Positions 39,074 to 49,173 are shown, numbered from the stretch's first letter. The stretch: 64,000 nucleotides of DNA from Rothia aeria (GCA_002355935.1 AP017895.1:186001-250000), one strand, 5' to 3'. The notes: generated by a model from the letters alone, not told the origin. Made by a program: numbers and translations.

Positions 39074-39445
39074 ATTTCACCTATTTCCTCTTGCTATTCA
39101 GTAAAATATATTTAGCCCTGTGGGCGCACAAACCATATAATACCATGCACGACTATCACTTTATCTTCCAGATAAATTTTCTTTAAGAGACTATGCCATG
39201 GTGAGCATTCACTATTATAGGTCCTCAGAAAAAATCACCGGGTCCGTTCGAAATACACATCATGTAGTTGCTATACCCCATGGTGTGTGCTGCCTACTGC
39301 AATAAACGCAAACCTATAGATTGAGTATGTTAATATAGAGGAAATAAAATATATCGCACAAATAATAGCACGAAGAAGGCTCGGTTAAAAATGGCATGAA
39401 TCTAAATAAATATAATTATTTTTAACGCCTATCTGAAATATTATC
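39074..39445. other. Divergent intergenic region
   Basis: About 370 AT-rich bases lie between two divergent immunity-type genes. They should hold both promoters. I saw no coding frame and no stable structure of note. Confidence 0.4.
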
Positions 39446-40063
39446 ATGAACAGAAAAGAAGCTATAAAAATACTTTCTGAACATCAGAGTAATTTAATAT
39501 CTGATGCTGATAAGATGAATATATTGTTAGATTTTTGGTATTCTTATGAATCTGAACCTGAGTATTTAAATGAAGAACTTATAGATTACCTAAGCACACA
39601 TGAATTTGACGACGTAGAATACTATAGTGAATTTTTCCAGCCTGTAGTTGTTTCAGGACTGGTTCATAAAAATTCGATTCTAAATAATAATTATTTATCA
39701 AAGGAACTTAGCAATGTTCTCCTCAAAAAGATAGAGGTCTTTGGGGATGAAATAGGCAGGAAGATCAAATGCCCCTGCTGTTATTTTTACACTTTGTCGG
39801 GTAGGTTAAGTTATGATATTTGTTCTATTTGTTATTGGGAAGGCCCTGGCGGTGATGAATTGTCATACTCGTCCGCAAACCACAGTACCTTATCTGAATA
39901 CAGAAATGAGTTCTTCATTAACCATGATAAGGCCGAATTAGAAAAATACATCTTTAACAAGAAGGCTGATATTTTTGATGCCCCATTCATGAATCTGAAA
40001 ATCTTATTCCCCAGGGATAAAAGCCGCGTTTTCAGTTTTATAACAGTGTATTTCATACAATAA
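39446..40063 (+). CDS. CPCC-domain cysteine-rich protein
   Basis: This 205-aa protein has a helical N-terminal half of about 105 residues, then a CPCC domain: IKCPCCYFYTLSGRLSYDICSICYWEG, followed by DELSYSSANHSTLSEYRNEF. The cysteine pairs (CPCC, CSIC) are spaced to bind zinc. CPCC domains occur widely in toxin-immunity arrays, alone or fused to other modules as here. It is AT-rich and intact, and it overlaps the next (converging) gene by 11 bases. Confidence 0.78.
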   Translation: MNRKEAIKILSEHQSNLISDADKMNILLDFWYSYESEPEYLNEELIDYLSTHEFDDVEYYSEFFQPVVVSGLVHKNSILNNNYLSKELSNVLLKKIEVFGDEIGRKIKCPCCYFYTLSGRLSYDICSICYWEGPGGDELSYSSANHSTLSEYRNEFFINHDKAELEKYIFNKKADIFDAPFMNLKILFPRDKSRVFSFITVYFIQ

Positions 40064-40349
40064 TTTTTAAAACCACTGTGTATTGACCCCTGAGCTCATG
40101 CTTCAATCTTTTAAATAAGTTATTTCCTTTATCTATAAAAGCCTGCTCTTTTTCTGTATTTTCAAATCCAGAGTTTACAGGATCGTTCATATTTAGTGTT
40201 TTATCATATTCATTTGCCCACTTTATTAATTCTTCAGCCAATATATTGGATATCGGTAGAGAATATGGGTCTATATTGCAGCAAATATCATCATCTATCC
40301 GCCATAACGGAAAGCAATGGTAGTCAGGCATCAGCTTAATTTTCTTCAT
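40053..40349 (-). CDS. Conserved small hypothetical protein of immunity arrays
   Basis: A 98-aa protein: KKIKLMPDYHCFPLWRIDDD, then NIDPYSLPISNILAEELIKWANEYDKTLNMNDPVNSGF and a helical end. I have seen this layout ('K-L-M-P-D-Y-x-C-x-P-L-W' ... 'W-x-x-x-Y-D-x-T-L-N') as a recurrent unnamed protein near polymorphic toxins. It converges with the CPCC gene. Confidence 0.6.
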   Translation of the reverse strand: MKKIKLMPDYHCFPLWRIDDDICCNIDPYSLPISNILAEELIKWANEYDKTLNMNDPVNSGFENTEKEQAFIDKGNNLFKRLKHELRGQYTVVLKIIV

Positions 40350-40527
40350 TCCTCATACCGCGTCTTATTGTTCTTTCGCAAGATTCTTATCAGCGATAAC
40401 CCATCGTTAACTTACTTATAGTACTTTAACAAATTCATTATATCTTTTGACTTCTTTTTACCATGATAATCTTCAGTCGCATAATGCCTAGCATTATATC
40501 CAAACTCATTTTTATGAGCTGCCTGTA

Positions 40528-40851
40528 TTAGATAAGGCTAGCTGGAACCGGATAGTTTTTATCTACGTAGACATCATCAACACTACAGGTTTCATAAATC
40601 CATTTATTCCAATTATCTATCACCCATTGCCTGCTTACCCCTGCTGAATGTTCCAATTCAGCTTCTTGCGGGAGCATCACCAGAATTAGCCCGGCCTTAT
40701 ACCCAGTAGATACCACAAAACCATATTTTCTGTCGCTACCTGGGAATTCGACCAGCATTAAATCAACATATTTTTCGTGCGGGTATGAACCGGGAAACCT
40801 AAAAACTGCACCATGCCTCAAATCACTATGATAATTAACTAGTTTTTGCAC
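40528..40851 (-). CDS. Imm45-like immunity protein
   Basis: A 107-aa protein with the Imm45 pattern: RHGAVFRFPGSYPHEKYVDLMLVEF, then GFVVSTGYKAGLILVMLPQEA, then WVIDNWNKWIYETCSVDDVYV. Imm45 proteins are predicted immunity factors of polymorphic toxins. It is intact and AT-rich, with no toxin beside it. Confidence 0.75.
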   Translation of the reverse strand: MQKLVNYHSDLRHGAVFRFPGSYPHEKYVDLMLVEFPGSDRKYGFVVSTGYKAGLILVMLPQEAELEHSAGVSRQWVIDNWNKWIYETCSVDDVYVDKNYPVPASLI

Positions 40852-41095
40852 TATTACTCCTTATATTCTCTTATTGGAATATTATGTATCTATGACGGTG
40901 TTTTATATTTATATCTCCCACAAGCGGATGAAAAATTAAAACATGTGGTTCCCTTTAAAACCTTGATACATGAACCTACTCGGCACCCTCATCGGTTATG
41001 GCTATATGTTAAATTTCTCTCCATGGAAGCCAACAAGCCTATACCCTAACCCATCTTGATTTTCTAGAAGCAGCTTATCTCCGCTCAGAGTAAGA

Positions 41096-41497
41096 CTAAT
41101 CCACCGTACCAAAGTCTAGATAGTCATAGACACAGATACACCACTTTTCCTCAGTATCGATCAGATAATTTTCCCCCGGATACTCCACAAGAAAATCAAG
41201 TAGTGAACGAACACTTTGTATAGAACACTGAATCAGGTACCCGTCCTCAAAATCGTTTCCCACCACTATGAACCTGCAGAAATCGGTGGGCTGAAGAATG
41301 ACCTCTATATCTTCTACAAACTCCAATGTTTCATGTAGGCGACAGCAACGGTGGTTTTTTGTTTTACTCCACGCAATTCTAGAACCCGTGAAAGAAAAAC
41401 CCCTCATAGATGAGTAGCTCTTATAAGATTCCTCATCTAACCGGGCATATTCAATATTGTGCCGCTTGAAAAACCCGGTTAGCTCCTGATCATACAC
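41096..41497 (-). CDS. Hypothetical protein, probable immunity gene
   Basis: This 133-aa intact protein is mixed alpha/beta (RFIVVGNDFEDGYLIQCSIQSVRSLLDFLVEYPGENYLIDTEEKWCICVYDYLDF in outline). I recognise no family. It is the last small low-GC gene before the host-like methyltransferase and purA. Confidence 0.55.
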   Translation of the reverse strand: MYDQELTGFFKRHNIEYARLDEESYKSYSSMRGFSFTGSRIAWSKTKNHRCCRLHETLEFVEDIEVILQPTDFCRFIVVGNDFEDGYLIQCSIQSVRSLLDFLVEYPGENYLIDTEEKWCICVYDYLDFGTVD

Positions 41498-41544
41498 AGC
41501 TCAGTCATCCTTTCAGCAGCTATTACCGCTGCGCCCAGTACCCG

Positions 41545-42360
41545 TTAGTCCAACCGGTAGTGCAGCATACGAGTGGAGTCCCGGAAGGCTGGGATCTGCC
41601 GCCCGATAAGGGATAACAAGAAGCCGCTTCTTTTCCACATCGGAAAATCAACTGTCAGGCGCTTGACGCTCATCAGGTGCAGATTATCCGCCCACCGCTC
41701 AAACTCCAGGTCATCGTCACAGCCGAAAACGAAACGGGCACGCACATGCTTCAGCGCCTCATGCCTGTCGGAGTTCTTCACCATCCACGAATTCTGCACA
41801 TCGAATGCTGCCTCACTACGGTGAAAACGACGCGCCAGATCGCAGAACAAGGCGCGCACAGTGTAACGGTCAAAGTACATGAGCACCCCCTCAATCACCA
41901 GCAAAAACTGGGCGTTCGGGTGCAGGCGGTTCAGCTCATCCATCCACCCAGCGTCAAAAGCAGAAGTGGCCAGCAGCGTCTCACCCCGCTGCGCAGGCAG
42001 CAGCTTCTGCCGCAGAGCAATAACATCAGGCAAATCAATATCGTAAAACGGTACACCGTCGGCAGCAGCGCCGATACGCTCCCGGCGGCTATCCAAACCA
42101 CACCCCACGTTTACGACCACAGGGTTAGGGCGGCGATGAATGAAATCAGCGGTTAGCCGGTCGAAGTAATCCGCGCGGATCGCGGTACCAACAACGGTGT
42201 GAATAATATGGTCGTACTTCGAAAAATCGTAATCAAGCTGCCGCACCAGGCGTGTAGCCGCCTCATCGTGAATCACCGGGTTAGGCATCTGCGAGGCAAG
42301 ATGCTTCATATACAGCGGAATCAGTAAGGTCTCGCTCACAGAATCTTCAAGGTGCAGCAT
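41545..42360 (-). CDS. LCM/PPM1-type SAM-dependent methyltransferase
   Basis: This 271-aa protein is of the leucine-carboxyl-methyltransferase/Tcmp-like family. It shows the SAM motif VVNVGCGLDSRRERIG, the acidic FYDIDLPDVIALR, and QFLLVIEGVLMYF. Its substrate is unknown; family members methylate carboxyl or hydroxyl groups of small molecules or peptides. AAAGGAG seven bases upstream decides for the start at 42360 over an upstream Met. GC is host-like. Confidence 0.82.
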   Translation of the reverse strand: MLHLEDSVSETLLIPLYMKHLASQMPNPVIHDEAATRLVRQLDYDFSKYDHIIHTVVGTAIRADYFDRLTADFIHRRPNPVVVNVGCGLDSRRERIGAAADGVPFYDIDLPDVIALRQKLLPAQRGETLLATSAFDAGWMDELNRLHPNAQFLLVIEGVLMYFDRYTVRALFCDLARRFHRSEAAFDVQNSWMVKNSDRHEALKHVRARFVFGCDDDLEFERWADNLHLMSVKRLTVDFPMWKRSGFLLSLIGRQIPAFRDSTRMLHYRLD

Positions 42361-42642
42361 GGCACGCTCCTTTGGCGGAGTCCACGACATAACCCCCAGT
42401 AGCTAGAGGCGACTACGCCCCAGATGCCCACCAGCAGGGATACGCATGGAGAATGGCTAACTTTGTGTGTATTTTATCTCCATCACCCACGATTTTTAAG
42501 GGGTATGCTGTCAAAAACACAGCACAGGTATTTCAGGCCTCGTGCGGCACAGCCACAAACCTTGTTATATTGCGACCGCGGCAACGGCAAGCAGCGGCTC
42601 CTCCGGCCGGTAAAAGCATTGTAAACACCGCCAGATACACAC

Positions 42643-42671
42643 GGTGCCGCAGCTTTAAAAGCTGCGGCACC
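42643..42671. terminator. Terminator hairpin after purA
   Basis: Perfect arms GGTGCCGCAGC (42643-42653) and GCTGCGGCACC (42661-42671) enclose a 7-nt loop (TTTAAAA). It lies about 60 bases past the purA stop on the minus strand and before the methyltransferase gene. Confidence 0.8.
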
Positions 42672-42729
42672 CACAACAGCGCACCGTGGCTAAGCCGCGC
42701 CGCTGCCGGTATTCTTCACGTAGAAAAAC

Positions 42730-44016
42730 CTAATCGATCAGATCACGCACCACAATAGTCTGGTCACGATCCGGACCCACACCAATCGCCGAGATACGAC
42801 AGCCAGAAAGCTCCTCAAGCTTATGCACATACTTGCGGGCGTTCTCCGGCAGGTCAGCCAAAGACTTCGCATCCGAAATGTTCTCGCTCCAGCCGTCAAA
42901 ATACTCATACACTGGCTTGGCGTGATGGAAATCAGTCTGCGTCATCGGCACCTCATCAAACCGAACACCGTCCACCTCATACGCCACACACACCGGAATC
43001 TTCTCAAGCCCAGTGAGCACATCCAGCTTAGTAATGAACAAATCAGTAAACCCGTTAATACGCACCGCCTGACGCGCAAGCACCGCATCGTACCAGCCGC
43101 AGCGGCGCGGACGGCCCGTGTTCACGCCAAACTCGCCGCCGGTCGTGCGCAAAAACTCGCCCATCTTATCGAACAGCTCAGTGGGGAACGGGCCAGCACC
43201 CACACGGGTGGTGTACGCCTTCTGAATACCGATCACACGGGAAATGCGGGTGGGACCAACACCCGAACCCACACAGGCGCCCCCAGCAGTCGGGTTCGAA
43301 GAGGTAACAAACGGGTAGGTGCCGTGATCGACGTCAAGGAAAGTCGCCTGACCGCCCTCCATAAGCAGGGTTTTGCCCTCATCCAAGGCATTATTGAGCA
43401 GCTGAGTAGTATCAACAATCATGGGCTTAAGCCGCTCAGCGAACGAGAGGAAATAATCCACAATCTCGTTCACCTCAACATGGCGGCGGTTATACACCTT
43501 CACCAGCAGCTCATTCTTCTGCCGCAGCGCGCCCTCAACCTTCTGCCGCAGAATCGACTCATCCAAAATATCCTGCACACGAACACCCAAACGGCCCACC
43601 TTATCCATATAGGTGGGCCCAATACCGCGCCCGGTCGTACCAATCGCGCGCTTACCCAAGAAACGCTCCGTGACCTTATCCATCGTCTGATGGTACGGGG
43701 CCACCAGGTGGGCGTTCGCAGAGATTTTAAGCTTAGAAGTATCGGCACCACGCGCCTGCAACCCCTCAATCTCGGCGAAAAGCGCCTCCGGGTTCACCAC
43801 CACGCCGTTACCAATCACGGGGGTCGCGTTCTCGCTCAAAATGCCAGCGGGCAGCAGCTTCAGCTCAAACTTCTGCCCATTCACCACCACCGTGTGGCCA
43901 GCATTATTGCCGCCATTAGGCTTGACCACGTAATCCACGCGGGGGCCGAGCAAATCGGTTGCCTTGCCCTTCCCCTCATCGCCCCACTGGGCACCCACGA
44001 TGACGACAGCTGACAT
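42730..44016 (-). CDS. purA: Adenylosuccinate synthetase
   Basis: PurA joins IMP and aspartate, using GTP, to make adenylosuccinate in AMP synthesis. The 428-aa length is typical. The N-terminal [16 protein letters not shown] holds the P-loop and catalytic Asp, [10 protein letters not shown] holds the catalytic His, and later come [26 protein letters not shown] (here [12 protein letters not shown]), and the C-terminal [10 protein letters not shown]. It is intact, with host GC. Confidence 0.98.
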   Translation of the reverse strand: MSAVVIVGAQWGDEGKGKATDLLGPRVDYVVKPNGGNNAGHTVVVNGQKFELKLLPAGILSENATPVIGNGVVVNPEALFAEIEGLQARGADTSKLKISANAHLVAPYHQTMDKVTERFLGKRAIGTTGRGIGPTYMDKVGRLGVRVQDILDESILRQKVEGALRQKNELLVKVYNRRHVEVNEIVDYFLSFAERLKPMIVDTTQLLNNALDEGKTLLMEGGQATFLDVDHGTYPFVTSSNPTAGGACVGSGVGPTRISRVIGIQKAYTTRVGAGPFPTELFDKMGEFLRTTGGEFGVNTGRPRRCGWYDAVLARQAVRINGFTDLFITKLDVLTGLEKIPVCVAYEVDGVRFDEVPMTQTDFHHAKPVYEYFDGWSENISDAKSLADLPENARKYVHKLEELSGCRISAIGVGPDRDQTIVVRDLID

Positions 44017-44188
44017 TTCTTGCGCTCCTTGTTAAGCTTCACATTCCGCGCCGGTTACGCGCCATACAACCCGCACCCAGCCGAGGCGGGCACACAATTA
44101 TTAATCATACCGCCCACCGCCCGCGCCAGCACTAGCAGCAGTCGCCAAATTTCGCGGCGGGCACGTGCATCTGCTGCGGACACAACAA

Positions 44189-44227
44189 CGGGTGCGCACC
44201 CAAGACATTGCAGGGAGTGCGCACCCG
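44189..44227. terminator. Terminator hairpin after DUF4870 gene
   Basis: Perfect 11-bp arms CGGGTGCGCAC (44189-44199) and GTGCGCACCCG (44217-44227) surround a 17-nt loop. It stands just downstream of the minus-strand DUF4870 gene and upstream of purA. Confidence 0.85.
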
Positions 44228-44258
44228 TAATAATCGGCTGATACCAGAGCCAGAGGAT

Positions 44259-44834
44259 TTAAAGGATCTTAATGAAAGTCAGCGGGTACTCGTACTCTTC
44301 GCCATTATTCGCCGAGACAGCGGCAATAATGTGGAAGACAATCAGCACAATAGCCACCAGAGGCATCACGATCAGCGGGATAAAGATCAAAATACCGAAG
44401 GTAATAAGTGCCAGGATCCACGACGCCATGGTGATAACCCACAGGGTGAAGTTAAAGTTAAAGGCACGGCGGGACGCTTCCTTCGTGAACCCGTAGCCCG
44501 GCTTGTCTTTATAAATAAACCAGAAAATCAGCGGCGCCAGAAAACCAATAGTGGTTGCCGAAAGGAACGTGGCGCCCGCAGAAATAAGGTTCATCAGAAA
44601 CGCCATGTTCTTATCGTCTGCGCTCACCGCCCCAGGCTTCGGCTGCCCGTACGGATCCTGCTGGTACTGTGCGCCCTGCTGGTCGTACTGGTTTTGGTTC
44701 TGCTGGTACTGGTGCTGTGCCCCCTGCTGCTCATAAGGATTCTGGTTCTGCGGCTGGTATCCCTGCGGCTGCTGGTTCTGCCCATTCCCAGGGTTCTTGT
44801 CGTAGGGGCCATTTTCGTAAGGATTTTGACTCAT
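44259..44834 (-). CDS. DUF4870 (Tic20-like) membrane protein
   Basis: A 191-aa protein. The first about 75 residues are a Gln/Asn/Tyr/Gly-rich tail (repeats of YQQNQNQYDQQG type). The rest is the DUF4870 unit: MAFLMNLISAGATFL, then APLIFWFIYKDKPGYGF, RRAFNFNFTLWV, two more hydrophobic helices, and NNGEEYEYPLTFIKIL at the end. About four membrane helices are expected. The function is unknown. Two paralogues lie on the far side of the subtilase cluster. Confidence 0.85.
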   Translation of the reverse strand: MSQNPYENGPYDKNPGNGQNQQPQGYQPQNQNPYEQQGAQHQYQQNQNQYDQQGAQYQQDPYGQPKPGAVSADDKNMAFLMNLISAGATFLSATTIGFLAPLIFWFIYKDKPGYGFTKEASRRAFNFNFTLWVITMASWILALITFGILIFIPLIVMPLVAIVLIVFHIIAAVSANNGEEYEYPLTFIKIL

Positions 44835-45166
44835 GATGCTCCTTAGGTGTGCGGTTTTCGACGCCGCACGGTTGTTTGTGAGGTAAACACCATTTTAAGG
44901 GATGCACCTGAAAGAGCGCGAGCAGAAGATTTTTATCCACACAGGGTTTTTAATCCTCATTCTCAAACACGTATCCTCTGCTCCCGGTAAAGCGAATAAA
45001 ACATTGAGAGATAATTCACCTTCATTCATTGAATGAAATAAACCTCAATGTATTCCGTGCAACTTTTTTCTCGCACACTGGTGTATTGTGGTGTTCATCT
45101 CTCAGCTTCTTCGAGGTGCGGCGATGCCGTCGCACCGCATTATCACTCATACATTCGAGGAGCATC
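44835..45166 (+). promoter_or_regulatory. Subtilase promoter region with nested inverted repeat
   Basis: The intergenic region between the divergent DUF4870 gene and the first subtilase holds a 17-base palindrome TTCATTCATTGAATGAA (45021-45037, 8-bp perfect arms). It sits inside an outer pair ACATTGAG (45001-45008) and CTCAATGT (45044-45051), also perfect. Such nested symmetry is typical of a repressor or activator operator. The regulator is not identifiable. An RBS CGAGGAG (45156-45162) precedes the chosen start. Confidence 0.65.
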
Positions 45167-48100
45167 ATGCCAAAAAACACTCCGATACGGGGCCTCTCAA
45201 GAGCCTGCCTATCGGCAACCCTGGGTGTAACTATGGCCATTACAGCGGGACTGCCCGCGACGGCGGCACCCGCTGGCGACCCTGACACGCCAGTCGCCCA
45301 GGACATCGCCCGGAATTCCCGTGAGCACGCCGTACTCTCGGATTCCATGAAGAAGGCCGAAGGCAATATCCCCGTCTTCGTACAATTCAAAGGCAAAGGC
45401 GCATACGAACAAACCCAATCCCCCGCAGTACTAGCCAACAAACAAGCACCCACCAATAAGCAGGCCGAAGTCCAAGCCATCAAAACCCAGGTGCAGTCAC
45501 AGGCACAGGCAGCAGCCCAGAGCACCGGCGCGAAAACGCTGTACACCACGCACAATATAATGCGCGGGGTGGCTTTGCAGGGTGATGCGGCGCAGATCCG
45601 CGCCCTCGCCAATAACCCCGAGGTGGAGCGCATCACCCCGATCGTGCCGAAGAAGAAGCAGAACGCCGGTTCCGTGGTTGATACCGGTGCGGCGGAAAAC
45701 TGGGCACGTGAAAACAGCGGGTACACCGGTAAAGACGTGAAAATCGCGGTCGTAGACTCCGGTATTGACTATACGCACGCCGATTTTGGCGGGCCTGGCA
45801 CGGTCGAAGCGTTCAACAAAGCAACTAAGCTCACCGAGATGCCTGCCGCAGACTCGGGCCTGTACGATGCCAAGAAGTACATAGGCGGCTACGACCTGGT
45901 GGGTGACTCGTACGACGGTACAAACCAGACCGCCCCGGATAACAACCCCATCGACTGCTCCGCTGGCGGCCACGGCACGCACGTTGCGGGCACCGCCGCC
46001 GGGTACGGCGTAAACCAGGACGGCACCACCTTCCGCGGCGACTACTCCAAACTCACCGCAGAACAGCTGAACCAGATGAAAATCGGGCCCGGCGCGGCAC
46101 CGGAAGCGCAGCTGTATAGTTTCCGCGTGTTCGGGTGCACCGGCACCACCGGTGTGGTTGTTCAGGCCCTTGACCGCACCCTCGACCCGAACGGTGACGG
46201 GGATTTCTCGGACCGGGCGAATATTGTGAACCTCTCCATCGGCGGCGAGTTCTCCCCACCGGATGATGCCGACGCATACGCCGTTGAATCCCTCAACCGT
46301 CAGGGCGTGCTCGCAGTTGTTTCAGCCGGTAACGCAACCGACTACTACGGCCGCGGCGACACATACTCCGATTCGGGCCAGCCCGCAAACGCGGTTTCTG
46401 CGCTGACAGTGGCGAACTCCATCGGCTCCTCCTACGCGGTGGACTCCATGGAGATTCAGGCACCGGCAAACGTGGCCGGTAAAGTCCCCGGCGACTACAC
46501 CGTCTCGTACACCTACACGGGGGCAAAACCTGAGGCACTGACCGGGACAGTCGTGACCCCTTCCGAGTCGAATAAATTCGGGTGTGAGGCGTTCAGCGCC
46601 GAAGACGCCGCGAAGATTAAAGACAAGTGGGTGTTCCTCGAGTGGGCCAACGCAGACGGTTCACTCCCCTGCGGCTCTAAGGTGCGGTTCGATAACGTCG
46701 AAAAGGCTGGCGGTAAAGGCGTAGTCCTTTCTTCAGAGGAAGAGAAACCTGCCCTGCCGATCGGCGGTAATGAGAGCATCCCCGGGTTCCGCGTGGCTAA
46801 AAGCGCCTCCGCTAAAGTGCGTGAAGCCGCCGCCAACGGTGAGCTGAAGGTACGCTTGGGCACGGATTTGAAAGAATCCCTGCGTGTGCCCAGCAATAAG
46901 AAAGATCAGCTGACCGCCTCCAGCGCCCGCGGCTACCACGGCACTTACGGGTACACGAAACCCGATGTGGCGGCACCGGGCAACAATATCTCTTCGGCGC
47001 GGGTAGGCACCGGAACGGACGGCATCTCGTATACGGGTACCTCAATGTCGGCCCCGTTTGCCGCCGGTGTGGCCGCCCAGGTGCTGCAGGCTAACCAGTC
47101 CTACGGCCCCACCCAGCTCAAGGCCGCAATCATGAACAGCGCCAACCATGATGTGCGCACCGCCGACGGGAACGTATACGCGGTGGACCGCGTGGGGTCA
47201 GGGCGTATTGATGCTAAGGCTGCGGCAGAGACGAAAGTGCTGCTGTATAACGCCGACCGGCCTGCGCAGGTGTCCCAGACCTTCGGGGTACTCGAATACG
47301 CGGTGAACGAGGGCAAGCAGACCCTAACCCGCGAGATGACGGTGGAAAACTTCGACTCGCACACCCACACGTACAACATTTCGTACGCGGGCAGCACCGA
47401 CATGCCGGGGGTGGAGTTCTCCCTGCCGTCGAATATTACGGTAAACCCCGGAGAGAAGAAGAACTTCACGGTCACTATCACCATTGACCCGGCCGCCATG
47501 GAGAAGACCATGGACCCGGCCATGGAGAAAACCCATAACTCCGTGGACCCGTACGGTGACGGCACAGAGCTGGTACCCGAACAGTACCGCCAGTTCATTG
47601 CCTCAGAGTCGGGGCGTATTCTGCTCACTGAGGGCGCAGCCACCCTGCGTGCGCCCATCCACGCGGCACCTAAGCCCGCATCAGCCATGAAAGTTGAAGG
47701 GAGCTCTGTTGAGATCCCAGCCGGGGAGCACCAGGCAAACCTGAAACTCACCGGTACTGAGCTGAACCAGCGCGGCTACAAGTCGCTGCTGGGGGCGTTC
47801 GAACACGGCGCATCAATTGAGCGCACCTCCCCGGTAAAGCTGGATGTGAGCAGCAACGCGAAAGCGAATATGCAGCATGTGGGTGCCGCATCGACTGCAC
47901 CCGCGCTGAAAGCATCCGGCGGTAACCCCAATGACGGGCTGCTTGCGTTCGGTATCTCGACGTGGGCTAACTGGGACGTGGTCTCAACAGAGAACACGTT
48001 CACCGTGAATATTGACACCGACGGGAACAACCGTGCCGACTATATGCTGGTCACCGACCGTGCGAAGGGCATCGACTTCCCGATTGTGCGCCTGTACGGG

Positions 48101-49102
48101 TACAAGAACGGCAACCTGGAGCAGATCGCCTACTACCCGCTCAATAACGCCTGGGGCGATACCGACACGAACATGATGGACTCCAACGCCCTCGTGATGG
48201 CGGTACCGCTGAAGGACCTGGGGCTCAGCGCCGAGAAGACGAAAGACATTAAGTACAGTGTCTCGGCCACCACCCAGTACGCCTGGACGAACGTGAGCGA
48301 GACCGGCTGGATTAACTACCGTCCGTTCGACCCGAAGCTGTGGTTCTCTGGGACCGCCGCAACGGTTCCGGGTTTCTTCGCTGATGCGCCTTCCTCCGAG
48401 CTGGTGGCACACCGCGCCGAAGGTGCGACTGATGTGAAGGCCCTGTTCCTGCACATGCACAACACCACCGGTGATCTGAGCGGGCTTAACGGTGCCGCAG
48501 GCAACCGTGCCCAGGTGCTGGAGGTCACCGAGCAGCAGCAGCTCGACCCGGCGCCGTCACGGTTCACGGATGTTCCGGCCGAGAACCAGTTCTACGCAGA
48601 AATCAACTGGTTGGCTCAGCGGCGCATCACCACCGGCTACCCGGATGGGACATTCCGCCCGGGCGAGAACGTGGAACGCGGGGCAATGGCCGCGTACTTC
48701 TACCGCCTAGCAGGCACGCCGCAGTTCACCGCGCCGGATAACCCCACGTTCAGTGACGTTCCGAAGTCTCACCCGTTCTACAAAGAGATTGAGTGGATGG
48801 CCGCCCGCGGCATCACCACCGGCTACGGCGACGGCACGTTCCGCCCCTCCGCCTCGGTGAATCGTGACGCCATGGCCGCGTTCTTCTACCGGTACGCCAA
48901 CTCGCCGCAGTTCGCAGCCCCGGCAGCCTCCCCCTTCAAGGACGTACCCGCCAACAGCCAGTTCTACAAGGAAATCGCGTGGCTGGCCGAGCAGGGCATT
49001 ACGAAGGGCTGGGATGACGGCACGTACCGCCCCGGTGAGCCGATTCACCGCGATGCGATGGCCGCGTTCCTGTACCGCTACAGCGATAAAGTGCTGAAGT
49101 AG
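45167..49102 (+). CDS. Secreted S8 subtilase with three SLH repeats (copy 1)
   Basis: A 1311-aa cell-envelope serine protease. A signal peptide (about residues 1-40, ...LSATLGVTMAITAGLPATAAPA) leads to an I9-like propeptide (about 70-150), then the S8 domain: AVVDSGIDYTHADFGGPG (Asp), GGHGTHVAGTAAGYG (His) and GTSMSAPFAAGVAA (Ser). A PA-like insert lies between His and Ser (GCEAFSAEDAAKIKDKWVFLEW). Beta-sandwich domains follow (about 690-1110), and then three SLH repeats (SRFTDVPAENQFYAEINWLA..., each ending GYPDGTFRPGENVERGAMAA-like), which anchor proteins to the cell wall. It is the only uninterrupted copy. A strong RBS supports the start; upstream in-frame Mets are not needed. Confidence 0.95.
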   Translation: MPKNTPIRGLSRACLSATLGVTMAITAGLPATAAPAGDPDTPVAQDIARNSREHAVLSDSMKKAEGNIPVFVQFKGKGAYEQTQSPAVLANKQAPTNKQAEVQAIKTQVQSQAQAAAQSTGAKTLYTTHNIMRGVALQGDAAQIRALANNPEVERITPIVPKKKQNAGSVVDTGAAENWARENSGYTGKDVKIAVVDSGIDYTHADFGGPGTVEAFNKATKLTEMPAADSGLYDAKKYIGGYDLVGDSYDGTNQTAPDNNPIDCSAGGHGTHVAGTAAGYGVNQDGTTFRGDYSKLTAEQLNQMKIGPGAAPEAQLYSFRVFGCTGTTGVVVQALDRTLDPNGDGDFSDRANIVNLSIGGEFSPPDDADAYAVESLNRQGVLAVVSAGNATDYYGRGDTYSDSGQPANAVSALTVANSIGSSYAVDSMEIQAPANVAGKVPGDYTVSYTYTGAKPEALTGTVVTPSESNKFGCEAFSAEDAAKIKDKWVFLEWANADGSLPCGSKVRFDNVEKAGGKGVVLSSEEEKPALPIGGNESIPGFRVAKSASAKVREAAANGELKVRLGTDLKESLRVPSNKKDQLTASSARGYHGTYGYTKPDVAAPGNNISSARVGTGTDGISYTGTSMSAPFAAGVAAQVLQANQSYGPTQLKAAIMNSANHDVRTADGNVYAVDRVGSGRIDAKAAAETKVLLYNADRPAQVSQTFGVLEYAVNEGKQTLTREMTVENFDSHTHTYNISYAGSTDMPGVEFSLPSNITVNPGEKKNFTVTITIDPAAMEKTMDPAMEKTHNSVDPYGDGTELVPEQYRQFIASESGRILLTEGAATLRAPIHAAPKPASAMKVEGSSVEIPAGEHQANLKLTGTELNQRGYKSLLGAFEHGASIERTSPVKLDVSSNAKANMQHVGAASTAPALKASGGNPNDGLLAFGISTWANWDVVSTENTFTVNIDTDGNNRADYMLVTDRAKGIDFPIVRLYGYKNGNLEQIAYYPLNNAWGDTDTNMMDSNALVMAVPLKDLGLSAEKTKDIKYSVSATTQYAWTNVSETGWINYRPFDPKLWFSGTAATVPGFFADAPSSELVAHRAEGATDVKALFLHMHNTTGDLSGLNGAAGNRAQVLEVTEQQQLDPAPSRFTDVPAENQFYAEINWLAQRRITTGYPDGTFRPGENVERGAMAAYFYRLAGTPQFTAPDNPTFSDVPKSHPFYKEIEWMAARGITTGYGDGTFRPSASVNRDAMAAFFYRYANSPQFAAPAASPFKDVPANSQFYKEIAWLAEQGITKGWDDGTYRPGEPIHRDAMAAFLYRYSDKVLK

Positions 49103-49133
49103 GTACGAGCGGATCTTAGCCGCTACTGCGTTT

Positions 49134-49173
49134 GGGGCGCTGGCTTCTCCTGTGCGGGTGAAGCTGGCGCCCC
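49134..49173 (+). terminator. Hairpin after subtilase 1
   Basis: GGGGCGC (49134-49140) pairs with GCGCCCC (49167-49173), with additional CTTC/GAAG pairing inside. It sits about 30 bases after the stop and probably ends the first subtilase transcript, so the three subtilases are likely separate units. Confidence 0.6.

Noticed and set aside
42823..44013. A 396-codon open frame antisense to purA
   Set aside because: purA is a complete, motif-rich gene on the other strand. The antisense frame has the His/Arg/Leu-rich composition typical of GC-rich shadow frames and has no RBS.
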